Origin: Ignavibacteria bacterium
GTDB taxonomy: Bacteria > Bacteroidota > Ignavibacteria > Kapaibacteriales > UBA2268
Direction of reading: 5' to 3'
Length of the DNA stretch: 64,000 nt
NCBI GenBank assembly: GCA_026416955.1
Contig: JAOAEE010000013.1
Location: forward strand, 62,001-126,000
This document shows, piece by piece, positions 27,591 to 36,179 of this stretch (the stretch's first letter is position 1; each line of letters begins with the position of its first letter). Below the pieces are notes generated by a model that did not search any database, was not told the DNA's origin, and saw only the letters and a list, made by a program, of their open reading frames with translations. The position numbers were made by a program, and so were the translations under genes.

Positions 27591-29509
27591 TGAAATTTGC
27601 TTTCATTATCTTTGTATTAATACTTAATATTAATCAATTACTATCCAGCGATACTATCGAGACAAAGATTAAAAACGAAGTAATAGTTCAAGAAGAAAAA
27701 GATAAACCAGCTGGTTTAAATAAATTATCGTATTACAAAATTAATTTAAGTAAACAAAGATTTTTTGGTACAAGTTCAATAACCGAAGTTTTAAAAACAC
27801 TACCCGGTGTTTACTTACGAGACTATGGGGGTATCGGAGGGATAAAAACAATATCCCTCCGAGGTTTTTCTTCGCAAGATGTAACTATACTTCTTGACGA
27901 ATGTAAAATAAATAATCAACAAAACGGAGTATTCGACCTTACTTTAATTCCTATCGATATTTTTGAAGAAATAGAATTATTTAAAGGAGGTTCTTCATTT
28001 TTTTGGGGCAACAATTCTGCATCTGGTTCTCTTAATTTCGATATTAGCAATTCGGCTAACAAAAGTTTCGTCAAACTCTCTTACGGTTCATTTGCTCAAT
28101 TTAGTTTATCTTCAATTTTTTCGTTCAAACTCAAAAAATTTTACTCTGGAAAAATTGCTTACAATTTTTTTAACTCTAATGGAAATTATCCAATTAAAAT
28201 CAATGAATTTGGGATAACCAAAGAAATAAAAAGACAAAACAGTAAAATTTCAAAAACTTCGCTTTATTTTAACAACCAATTCTTAACTGATTACTTCTTA
28301 ACTAATTTAAATATTATATATACTCATTCAAACAGGGGTGTTCCAGGTGCTGTCTTGCAAAACAACATTGAAAACAAAAAAGCCACTCTTACAGACGATT
28401 TCCTTTTTATCAACTTAAAATTCCATCCAATATTCATAGATACAAATCTTTATCTTGTAGGTAAAACAATTTTTTCAATGAACAAATACTACGACCCAGA
28501 AGTGAATAAACTTCTTTTGCAGAAAGAAACCGCAGTTTACGAAAACAAAGATTTCGAATTAAGACTTAACTACAATAATTACCTCCTTTGGAACAAAATT
28601 AATTTTATGCTTGAAACAAGTTATTATTTTTTTAAAGGGGATATGCTCGAAAAAAAGGAAGGCAATAACATAGTACGTAACAATTTAGGTTATGGTTTAA
28701 GTATATCAAAGGATTTCCTTTATAAAGAAATTACATACGGTTACGAGATAAACTTTAGAACAGATATTAACTCCAAGTTCTCTCCAAATTATGCTTATTC
28801 GATTGGTTTGCTTCTTTCCAACAATTCCAATACTCCAAGCACAAAAATAATGTTTTCAAACAATTATAGATTGCCAACATTCAACGAAATGTACTACCTA
28901 AATTATGGGAACCAAAATTTACGACCAGAAAAAACACAATCGTTCAATTTTGAAATCAACTTTGATTTATTTAATGCTATTCAACCTACTTTTGTCATTT
29001 ATTATTATACCACAATAGACAAAATAGTTTCGGTTCCGAAATCCCCAGTACAATGGACCGCGATGAACATCACCAAATCCCGTTCTTTTGGATACGAAAT
29101 AACACTCAATTCAAACAATAAATATTTGGAAGGCACTCTCTCCATCTCATATACTAACGCCACTGATAGAACAAAAAATTCACCCACATTTGGTAAGCAA
29201 ATTATTTACACGCCTAAAATAATTACAAATATATCAATTTCCTCTCCAATTCTAAAATATTTGAACATTGCAAGCAAACTTATCTATGTAGGAGAAAGAT
29301 ACTCTCTCCCAGATAATTCTCCTAATTCCAAATTAAACAACTACATTCTATGGGATATTGTGATTTCGAAAGAAATATCTTTGAAAAATTTCCAAATATT
29401 TATTAGTTTTGAAGTTTTGAACATTTTAAATAAACAATACGAAGTAATATTTAATTATCCTATGCCCGGTAGAAGTTTTTCAATTAATCTAATAACCAAT
29501 TTCCTTTAA
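27590..29509 (+). CDS. TonB-dependent outer-membrane receptor
   Basis: A 639-residue receptor. After a short signal peptide the plug domain spans about residues 55-155 (TSSITEVLKTLPGVYLRDYGGIGGIKTISLRGFSSQDVTILLDE), followed by a 22-strand-type barrel rich in alternating hydrophobic residues. The conserved late-barrel segment LRPEKTQSFNFEINFDLFN and the C-terminal aromatic ending are present. There is no N-terminal carboxypeptidase-like extension, so it is a plain BtuB/CirA-like transporter rather than a SusC protein. It would import a metal complex or cofactor using TonB energy. It is coupled to the upstream surface protein and 6 bases ahead of the response regulator. Confidence 0.9.
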   Translation: MKFAFIIFVLILNINQLLSSDTIETKIKNEVIVQEEKDKPAGLNKLSYYKINLSKQRFFGTSSITEVLKTLPGVYLRDYGGIGGIKTISLRGFSSQDVTILLDECKINNQQNGVFDLTLIPIDIFEEIELFKGGSSFFWGNNSASGSLNFDISNSANKSFVKLSYGSFAQFSLSSIFSFKLKKFYSGKIAYNFFNSNGNYPIKINEFGITKEIKRQNSKISKTSLYFNNQFLTDYFLTNLNIIYTHSNRGVPGAVLQNNIENKKATLTDDFLFINLKFHPIFIDTNLYLVGKTIFSMNKYYDPEVNKLLLQKETAVYENKDFELRLNYNNYLLWNKINFMLETSYYFFKGDMLEKKEGNNIVRNNLGYGLSISKDFLYKEITYGYEINFRTDINSKFSPNYAYSIGLLLSNNSNTPSTKIMFSNNYRLPTFNEMYYLNYGNQNLRPEKTQSFNFEINFDLFNAIQPTFVIYYYTTIDKIVSVPKSPVQWTAMNITKSRSFGYEITLNSNNKYLEGTLSISYTNATDRTKNSPTFGKQIIYTPKIITNISISSPILKYLNIASKLIYVGERYSLPDNSPNSKLNNYILWDIVISKEISLKNFQIFISFEVLNILNKQYEVIFNYPMPGRSFSINLITNFL

Positions 29510-29515
29510 AATATT

Positions 29516-30523
29516 ATGGAGCAGTTCAATATACTAATAGTTGAAGATGATTTTGCTGCACTCCAAGTACTTAAAAGAGTACTTGAAAAAGAAAACTACA
29601 TAACAATTCCTGTTGACAATGTTGAAGATGCATTTTCAATATTAAAAAGAGAAAAAATAGACCTTATTGTTAGCGATTGGATGATGCCAAATATTGATGG
29701 AATAGAATTTCTTTTTCGTCTAAAAGCAAATTTTTCAGACCCACCACCAGTTATCATTGTTACTGCTTTAACCTCGGATATGGCTAAAGAGTATGCTCTT
29801 CGCTCTGGTGCTGCCGAATTTATCGAAAAACCAATTAACATTCCAAGCTTCATCCAGTCCATAAAGAAAATTCTTGAAACTCAAAAGTCTAAAAATTTGG
29901 GTTTTGTCCAAACTTCAACTTCTTTTCCCCCTTTTATACCAATTGCTTTTTTGTCGGGCAACGGAGGTGTAAATCCTTTACTCGAGATACTTACATCACT
30001 GAAAAACATCAAAGAAAAGATTGTCTATACAATAATCCAACAAGGTAATAAATTTCTTGTAGACTCTCTTATTACAAAAATTAAGGAAAAATGTAGTAAA
30101 GAAGCAATTATTCCACAAAATTTAATTTATCCAAAAGAAAATAATGTTTATATTGCGCCACACGATTATCATCTCTCATTCACACAAAATTATGAATTAT
30201 TGATTGACAAAGGTCCAAAGGAAAATTACCAAAGACCTTCTGCTGAACCTCTTTTTAGAACTATGGCAAATTATTTTGGAAATTTCTCAATAGTAGTTAT
30301 TCTTTCGGGCTTGGGTGCTGATGGCATACAAGGTGCTATGAAGATAAAATCCAATGGGGGGCACATAATCTGCCAAGAACCATCAAGTGCAATCGCTCCA
30401 ACTTTACCGCAGTCATATATCAACTCTTCTATCGAACCAATAGTATTAATTCCTGAAAAAATCCCAAAAGAAATTGAGAAGATTGTCAATGAATTAAGTT
30501 GTATAAAAATGAAAAAACAATAG
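29516..30523 (+). CDS. Response regulator with catalytically degenerate CheB-like domain
   Basis: A 335-residue protein with a receiver at 1-125 and a CheB methylesterase-like domain at about 140-330. The receiver looks functional (VEDDFAA, phospho-Asp in VSDWMMPNIDG, Lys in EKPI). The C-terminal domain keeps the CheB scaffold: YIAPHDYHLSF, RPSAEPLFRTMA and LSGLGADGIQGAMKIKSNGG with the third triad residue, Asp. In contrast the GASTGG serine aligns with Gly in FLSGNGGVNP, and the QHMP histidine is Gln in IIQQGN. Esterase activity is thus unlikely; it may bind receptors or another target as a pseudoenzyme. It sits downstream of the TonB receptor, not next to chemotaxis genes. Confidence 0.85.
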   Translation: MEQFNILIVEDDFAALQVLKRVLEKENYITIPVDNVEDAFSILKREKIDLIVSDWMMPNIDGIEFLFRLKANFSDPPPVIIVTALTSDMAKEYALRSGAAEFIEKPINIPSFIQSIKKILETQKSKNLGFVQTSTSFPPFIPIAFLSGNGGVNPLLEILTSLKNIKEKIVYTIIQQGNKFLVDSLITKIKEKCSKEAIIPQNLIYPKENNVYIAPHDYHLSFTQNYELLIDKGPKENYQRPSAEPLFRTMANYFGNFSIVVILSGLGADGIQGAMKIKSNGGHIICQEPSSAIAPTLPQSYINSSIEPIVLIPEKIPKEIEKIVNELSCIKMKKQ

Positions 30524-30585
30524 CAAAAATAACAATTAGCATATTTCGTTATATCTTTTACATTTCATCAAAAAATGGAGGTTTT

Positions 30586-31353
30586 ATGAAAAAGTATCAT
30601 CATTTCTTTATTATTTTTTTAAGTGTTTTTCCTCTTCTGTTACTTTTGTCTTGTTCCGACTCCTCTACCAATAACAGTGAACCCTCAAAGAAAACCTATT
30701 TCCCAACTTCTGTTGGCTCTTTCTGGAAATATCTTCAATATGAAATCGACTCCCTTGGAGTTAAAGTTCCTAACACAGAAGATACTATTACCTCTACTAT
30801 TGTTTCTAACCAAATGATTTTAGGAAAAAATGCTTCGATTTTCCTAAGTAAATCGAGCAAAAACCAAACAACAGACACATTAATTTATGCTTACGAAAAC
30901 GATAAAGTTTATTCGTTTTTATCTTTATTTGATAATGAATTTATCCCAATTGGTGAAGGTAAACAATGGATTTTGCTTGCTGACTTCAATTCACCCCAAT
31001 GGACAATTTTAAGCGACACTACTTTGGATACCCTCGATTTTCAAGACTTTGCCAAAATGATACCAACCATTAGTGTTAAAGGGAAAAAAGGTAATAAATC
31101 TGACCTTGCTATTAAAAATAAAGCAGTACCTTCGCAAGAAATAATACTTACAATTTCATTTAAAATTAAAATGCTCCTTCCAAATGTTCCCTTACCAGTC
31201 AACTTAAACTTCGATGTCGTTCAGCACTATTGGTTTGGAGAAGGAATTGGGATCGTTAAAGAAAGACTTGACCCCTTTAAATTCAGTGTGCTAGTTATGG
31301 AACAAAGCTTCAATGGCAATCAATCCGATTTAATCGATTACAACATTAAGTAA
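30586..31353 (+). CDS. Predicted lipoprotein, function unknown
   Basis: The start is moved to the ATG at 30586, preceded by a perfect GGAGG; the track start at 30499 would overlap the upstream gene. The 255-residue product has a lipoprotein signal ending LLLLLSC, so Cys would be lipidated. A Ser/Asn-rich linker follows, then a beta-rich domain (TSVGSFWKYLQYEID, HYWFGEGIGIVKERL). This arrangement resembles small periplasmic or surface lipoproteins in Bacteroidota, but I do not recognise the family. The 147-base gap downstream shows no gene. Confidence 0.7.
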   Translation: MKKYHHFFIIFLSVFPLLLLLSCSDSSTNNSEPSKKTYFPTSVGSFWKYLQYEIDSLGVKVPNTEDTITSTIVSNQMILGKNASIFLSKSSKNQTTDTLIYAYENDKVYSFLSLFDNEFIPIGEGKQWILLADFNSPQWTILSDTTLDTLDFQDFAKMIPTISVKGKKGNKSDLAIKNKAVPSQEIILTISFKIKMLLPNVPLPVNLNFDVVQHYWFGEGIGIVKERLDPFKFSVLVMEQSFNGNQSDLIDYNIK

Positions 31354-31500
31354 TTTATTAGGTGAAAATTATTAAATCAAAAAGTATACATTAGTTGTAT
31401 TAGTTTTTATATTATTTAGTTTTTTATCGATATAAAATCATTAATTATACATATTAATCAAAGGTAAATTTTCCTTTTGCTTTGTTATTATTTATTAATT

Positions 31501-33663
31501 TTAATTTTTGGTTGTATTTTCTATATACTTAATATTAAGTATCTGCACAGAGGTAATTATTTCATTTTCAATTTTTTCGATTTCATCTAAAAGTTCCGAA
31601 AGCTCGATTTCGAATTGTTTCAATGTACTCTTATATTCATTTAAACATTCTTTTAGTTCCGATAATTTCTCTTCCTGTTGTTGAATAAAGTCCTCAGAGC
31701 GTTGCATTGCTTGTTTCTTTTCTTTAGAGGAAAAAAAGTCTATCAACAAAAAAATCATAATACCAAAAATAAGTAGGGAAATTATTTTCAATGCAGTTCC
31801 AAGTCCCCTAATGGATTCAATATTTATTGTTTCGTTAAAAATGTAAAAAATGTTGTTACCAGCAAGAAAGAGAAGAATAGAGAATAAGGTCAGAAATAAA
31901 AATGGAAACCAAATGTGTTTCGGGTGGGAGGTGAATTTTTTTGAATTTAAATCAATTAAATAATTTTCGTTTGCTACAATACTCTTTTGCAATTCTTGTA
32001 TTTCAACTTTGATTTTAGATTTAATAATTTGAATTTTTTGTATCTTTTTATTGATAATTTCTTTATTTTCTTTCAATTTTTCAACTTTTTTCGATAAACT
32101 ATCTAATGTTTTTCTTACTATCCCAGAAATAATATCTAATTTTTCATTATACCTAAAGTTATCAACCAATTTATTAAAATTTAACAACATCTCTCTGGTA
32201 TCATCTGGTAAACTATAAGTTAAATTTGATTTGATAAATAAATTCTGATTACTTTTTACAAACTGCTCGACGGTTTTATAATCTTCTTGAAATATTGCTT
32301 GGAGTGTTGCTCCTAAATCAAACTCCTTGAAGTATGCAATATTTCTTAAAACTTTTCTTTCTTCTGGGTTAAATTTTCTTAATGGTTCAAAAAATTGCAT
32401 AAACTTGGAGTAAAAAGTAGAAAAATCTTTAAACTTATCTTCTTCAAAAAATTGAAGGTAATTATAAATGAAAAATTTATAAGTGGCTTTCACTTCAAAG
32501 AAGCCCATTGTATCGGAAATTTTCCGAGTTAGCTCTGTTTCATTGCATAAATACTTAAAAATCTTACCATAAAAAGGGAAATTTTCTGGGAGACACCGAA
32601 TAGCTTCTTCTGGAAAATAATCGAATAAACTCAAAAGTTTAATTGTATCGTAAAGTTTTGAATTAATTCTCTCGAAAATTTTTTGGGCAATAATATTGAA
32701 ATATTCTTTTTTCGTTTTGTCCTCAATGTTACCGTCGAACTTTTCAGCTAACAATTCCAATGCAAAAGGTATACCAAAAGTCATAGAATAAATTTCTCGG
32801 TTTTCCTTATTGATGGTATGTTTTCCAAGGAAGCTAGAAATCTCCTCCTCGTTCAAAGGGCTAACAACAAGTTCTTTAACTTTATCTTCAGAAACTGTAT
32901 TGAAAATCTTTTTGCAAGTTAATTCATACCTGGTTGCTAATAAAATCTTAAACTCAATAAAATCCGAAACTTTTTTCGTTTTCAAAGAATCAACAACTTC
33001 ATAAGAAATAAAATCATTTAGGGACTTATGTTCAAGATAATCGTACAAATGATTTACTATCCAGTAATCGACAATTCCAGAGCCCAATTCATAATTGTCG
33101 AAAATGAAATATGCTCTTATCTTAGTTTCGATTTCATTTTGTATGTGGACATAAACAAGGAAATGGATTATCGCTTCTGCTAAAACATCAAACAATCTCA
33201 GAAGAACTCTTTTATCAATATTGCGTTCAAAAATGGTATCTATCTTGTCAATAAAATTGGGAAGCAAGGCAAACTGGTTTTGTCCTACAAACTCAGTTTC
33301 AAAATAATCCCTAAAACTTAAAGCATCGAAAAAAAACTGCCCAAGTTCCTGATTCTTGCTTGCTAATTTAGTAATAATTTCATTGTACCGTAAAAGGAAA
33401 AAATTTAATTCTTCGAAAAGGTACTCAATTTTATTAAGTGAAGAATAGCATTTTAGGAAATTATTAATTTGGGAAAAATGGTTGCAACCAAACAAATCGA
33501 AATACAACGTGATTGAATTAATCTCCTTGCTCAGAAAATCATTAATTACCTGCTTTATTAAATATGTTTTTCCAACTCCAAAAGTTCCCTTCAACAAAAT
33601 AAATTCACAATTTGGGTTAGATAATTCACTCTGCAACTGGTTAAGTATGGGTCTATATATCAT
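31501..33663 (-). CDS. Membrane-anchored STAND-like P-loop ATPase with two coiled coils
   Basis: A 720-residue protein. Walker A is GTFGVGKTYL near residue 27 and a Walker B-like IFDNYELGSG follows near 185-195. A sensor-like LLATRYELT lies near 240 and helical winged or TPR-like sequence at about 260-500, the layout of AAA/STAND switch ATPases. Residues about 510-575 are a coiled coil (KKVEKLKENKEIINKKIQKI). Two TM helices at about 582-645 follow, then a second coiled coil (about 655-710, rich in Glu/Leu). No nuclease, TIR or protease effector domain is visible. It starts 10 bases after the RsbW-like gene and ends a six-gene operon. The family is not recognised. Confidence 0.72.
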   Translation of the reverse strand: MIYRPILNQLQSELSNPNCEFILLKGTFGVGKTYLIKQVINDFLSKEINSITLYFDLFGCNHFSQINNFLKCYSSLNKIEYLFEELNFFLLRYNEIITKLASKNQELGQFFFDALSFRDYFETEFVGQNQFALLPNFIDKIDTIFERNIDKRVLLRLFDVLAEAIIHFLVYVHIQNEIETKIRAYFIFDNYELGSGIVDYWIVNHLYDYLEHKSLNDFISYEVVDSLKTKKVSDFIEFKILLATRYELTCKKIFNTVSEDKVKELVVSPLNEEEISSFLGKHTINKENREIYSMTFGIPFALELLAEKFDGNIEDKTKKEYFNIIAQKIFERINSKLYDTIKLLSLFDYFPEEAIRCLPENFPFYGKIFKYLCNETELTRKISDTMGFFEVKATYKFFIYNYLQFFEEDKFKDFSTFYSKFMQFFEPLRKFNPEERKVLRNIAYFKEFDLGATLQAIFQEDYKTVEQFVKSNQNLFIKSNLTYSLPDDTREMLLNFNKLVDNFRYNEKLDIISGIVRKTLDSLSKKVEKLKENKEIINKKIQKIQIIKSKIKVEIQELQKSIVANENYLIDLNSKKFTSHPKHIWFPFLFLTLFSILLFLAGNNIFYIFNETINIESIRGLGTALKIISLLIFGIMIFLLIDFFSSKEKKQAMQRSEDFIQQQEEKLSELKECLNEYKSTLKQFEIELSELLDEIEKIENEIITSVQILNIKYIENTTKN

Positions 33664-33673
33664 ATGTAGTGAA

Positions 33674-34093
33674 TTATATTTTGAATTCCATCTTTACAAC
33701 AGTGCCGGATTTACCGGTAACAATAGAAGTTGAGTCGGAAAGTTCCTTGATAATAAAAATCCCCCTACCTCTTTCTTTCAAAATATTTTCGGGAGTGCGT
33801 GGGTCTTGCAATGTTGATGGGTCGAATCCTTCTCCCTCGTCTTCAACAAGAATTTGAATAGTTTTATTTTCTGCAATAATTTTAACTGTCACCTTTTTTT
33901 GGGGGTCGTTTTTGTTCCCGTGTTGAATTGCATTGATAACTGCTTCGGTTGTAGCAACAAGAATATTATGGAATTTGTCTTTTCCAAATGGAAATTTAAG
34001 TTGAATTGAGGTTAAGATTTCTTCCAATTCCGATATTAATTTTCTATCCGATGTAAATTCCCTTATTATTTCTATTTTTTCTTTTTTCTTCAT
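33674..34093 (-). CDS. RsbW/SpoIIAB-like anti-sigma factor or serine kinase ATPase
   Basis: A 139-residue GHKL ATPase domain standing alone. The N-box is NILVATTEAVINAIQHGN, G1 is VEDEGEGFDP and G2 is ERGRGIFIIKEL. Such proteins bind sigma factors or phosphorylate anti-sigma-factor antagonists (STAS proteins) in partner-switching modules. No STAS or PP2C gene is adjacent, so the partner is unknown. The gene abuts the barrel-protein stop codon with no gap and lies 10 bases before the STAND-like ATPase gene. Confidence 0.87.
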   Translation of the reverse strand: MKKKEKIEIIREFTSDRKLISELEEILTSIQLKFPFGKDKFHNILVATTEAVINAIQHGNKNDPQKKVTVKIIAENKTIQILVEDEGEGFDPSTLQDPRTPENILKERGRGIFIIKELSDSTSIVTGKSGTVVKMEFKI

Positions 34094-35995
34094 TTACAAA
34101 GCAACCTTTGTAGTTAAAATCAAGTTTGGATTTTCGCCCGCAATTTTATAATTCCAAAATTTTAATTCATACCAACCTTGCAAAAATATTACTTTATCTT
34201 TTCCTAAAAAAACCTTTATTTCAGTTTCTGGAGAAAATGAATAATAAGAATATTCCTCGTGAAAACTCGACTTGCCCAGTGGTACTTGCTTAATGTTGTA
34301 AATTCTTGCTCCAAAACCAAATTGCAACTTCGGTTTAGTCGAAACGTAAAGGAGTGCCCGCATAAAAAACTCTTTAATACCCAGTTCTTTTGTCATTGAA
34401 AAAGTATTCCAAAAAAGTTTCCCTCGTTCAGAAAATTTATAAACTAAAATACTTGAAAGCATAAAAATGTTGGAAAAGAATAATTCAAGGGAATCGCGAT
34501 AAACAAATTGGCGAAAGGCAAAACTTTTCGTACTATTTGAAGCAACTTCAAAATCATAAACCAAATAGTTTGAATAAATTTCAAGGTTAGGCTTCCATAG
34601 AAAAAATTCAGTATTATACTGTGAACTTGCTGTTAATTTGATTATCCTATTCCAATTATTCAAAGAACTTTTTGTCGACTTTAAAAAAACAAGGTGGTTA
34701 AGTTGAATATCAAAAGATATAGAAAGTGTATAATATTCAGAAAACTTTTGTATAGTAGACAATGTTGTTAAAAATGAAAACTCGTCCCTATCATCATCAT
34801 TTAATTGTGATGGTGTATCATAACGAAGAATACTAAGGTTACCGTTAAGAAAGGTTAGATTATTTTTACTTGGTCTAAAAACGAAATTGTAAAATAATCT
34901 CAATCTATTTTGAAAATTATTCTTTTGTAATTCAGTAGAAGCCAATTGACTAAAAGTTTGATTATCTATTTCATACTTTTTGTCGATAGTATTTTCCTCG
35001 TTTCGTAAATAATAATTTAGCCCAAAGCGGGGTGAAAAATACTTATTCTCCGCGAAAAGTTCAATATTAAATTCAGTAGATTGCTCTAATAATGTTCTTT
35101 CTATTGCTGAATATTGATTCGTAGGGTCAAACAAATTATAATAGCGATTAATTGAAAAAAGGTTCAATTGTCCAGTGAAATTAACATAGGTTTTTCCAAA
35201 AAGATTATAGCTCAAACCAAATGTCGGAAATAATCTATTTTCCTTCCTTGTTTCGAAAAAATTGTCAAGATAGATTGGATACACTATATAATCACGTCGA
35301 AGATTACTATAGTCAAGCGAAATAAAAAGGGAGTTGTTTTCTTCGAATTGACCGTCAAATTTTAGATTAAAAAAAATATTTGAATTTTTTCTTCCATCTT
35401 TTAAATTAATCTCTTCTAAAAAAAGTTTTGAGTTCAAATTTACATCGATAATATTAAAATTTTCTACATTTGCCCCCAAACTAAGTCTTGGTCCATATTG
35501 TTCAATCGACACTTGCTTGATTTTTTCCATCCCATATGTAAACAAAACTTTCGAAATAGGAGGCAATTTTAGTACCAACCCAACACTCCCATTAATTTTT
35601 TCTGCTTCATATAGTCCGATAGTTTTCGTGTCGGAATTAAATAGATAATTCGACTGTATGCTTAAATCGAGAAAATGAAAAAGACTTTTATCTACTTCGA
35701 GGAACAATTTTTCTTGGTCTTTTTTCGAAATTTCATTTCCTCTGATAATGAAACCTTCGTAATCATTTAGAAATGAAACATTAAAAGAAGAAAATTTTTG
35801 GGCAAAAGATAAGGAACTACTTAGACGATAAATGTTAAATTGTTTGTCGAAAATTTGAGAAATATAGTTTTTCTTTAATGAAGTATCTTGAAAAACGGAT
35901 AGAACTATTTGGGAACGTATTTCGTAGAAAAAAATAAGCAAAAAAGTTGATAAAATACAAAGTCTAAGAGGTCTGTTTTCCTTCGACTTTAGCAT
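34094..35995 (-). CDS. Predicted outer-membrane beta-barrel protein, unknown
   Basis: A 633-residue protein from the ATG at 35995; the track's TTG at 36025 is less likely. A signal peptide (LRLCILSTFLLIFFYEIRSQ) precedes roughly 600 residues of alternating amphipathic strands rich in Phe, Tyr, Asn and Ser. Examples are LFISLDYSNLRRDYIVYPIY and FLQGWYELKFWNYKIAG. There is no TonB plug or Por secretin signature. The best reading is an outer-membrane porin-like barrel of unknown role. It overlaps flbD by 32 bases and is directly followed by the RsbW-like gene. Confidence 0.65.
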   Translation of the reverse strand: MLKSKENRPLRLCILSTFLLIFFYEIRSQIVLSVFQDTSLKKNYISQIFDKQFNIYRLSSSLSFAQKFSSFNVSFLNDYEGFIIRGNEISKKDQEKLFLEVDKSLFHFLDLSIQSNYLFNSDTKTIGLYEAEKINGSVGLVLKLPPISKVLFTYGMEKIKQVSIEQYGPRLSLGANVENFNIIDVNLNSKLFLEEINLKDGRKNSNIFFNLKFDGQFEENNSLFISLDYSNLRRDYIVYPIYLDNFFETRKENRLFPTFGLSYNLFGKTYVNFTGQLNLFSINRYYNLFDPTNQYSAIERTLLEQSTEFNIELFAENKYFSPRFGLNYYLRNEENTIDKKYEIDNQTFSQLASTELQKNNFQNRLRLFYNFVFRPSKNNLTFLNGNLSILRYDTPSQLNDDDRDEFSFLTTLSTIQKFSEYYTLSISFDIQLNHLVFLKSTKSSLNNWNRIIKLTASSQYNTEFFLWKPNLEIYSNYLVYDFEVASNSTKSFAFRQFVYRDSLELFFSNIFMLSSILVYKFSERGKLFWNTFSMTKELGIKEFFMRALLYVSTKPKLQFGFGARIYNIKQVPLGKSSFHEEYSYYSFSPETEIKVFLGKDKVIFLQGWYELKFWNYKIAGENPNLILTTKVAL

Positions 35996-36179
35996 CGATG
36001 TGGTAAACCTTCTTTTTGTATTCAATCACAAGATTTGTTAGTTCTTCGTGAGTTTCCCTAACAAGATATTTCTTACCACTTTTCAAGGAAATTACTGAAT
36101 TTGGCCCAATCTCGATAGTTTCGATTTCTTCTGCATTAATAACTATTTTTTGACCGTCAAGTTTAGTCACGAGTATCAT
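35964..36179 (-). CDS. flbD: FlbD family flagellar protein
   Basis: A 71-residue protein matching the short FlbD family: MILVTKLDGQKIVINAEEIE, then PNSVISLKSGKKYLVRETHEEL and a C-terminal VIEYKKKVYH. FlbD proteins are usually found among flagellar hook/motor genes, and their role is poorly defined. Here it lies between the degenerate receiver protein (ATGA overlap) and the barrel protein (32-base overlap), 18 kb from the flagellar export operon. Confidence 0.85.
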   Translation of the reverse strand: MILVTKLDGQKIVINAEEIETIEIGPNSVISLKSGKKYLVRETHEELTNLVIEYKKKVYHIDAKVEGKQTS

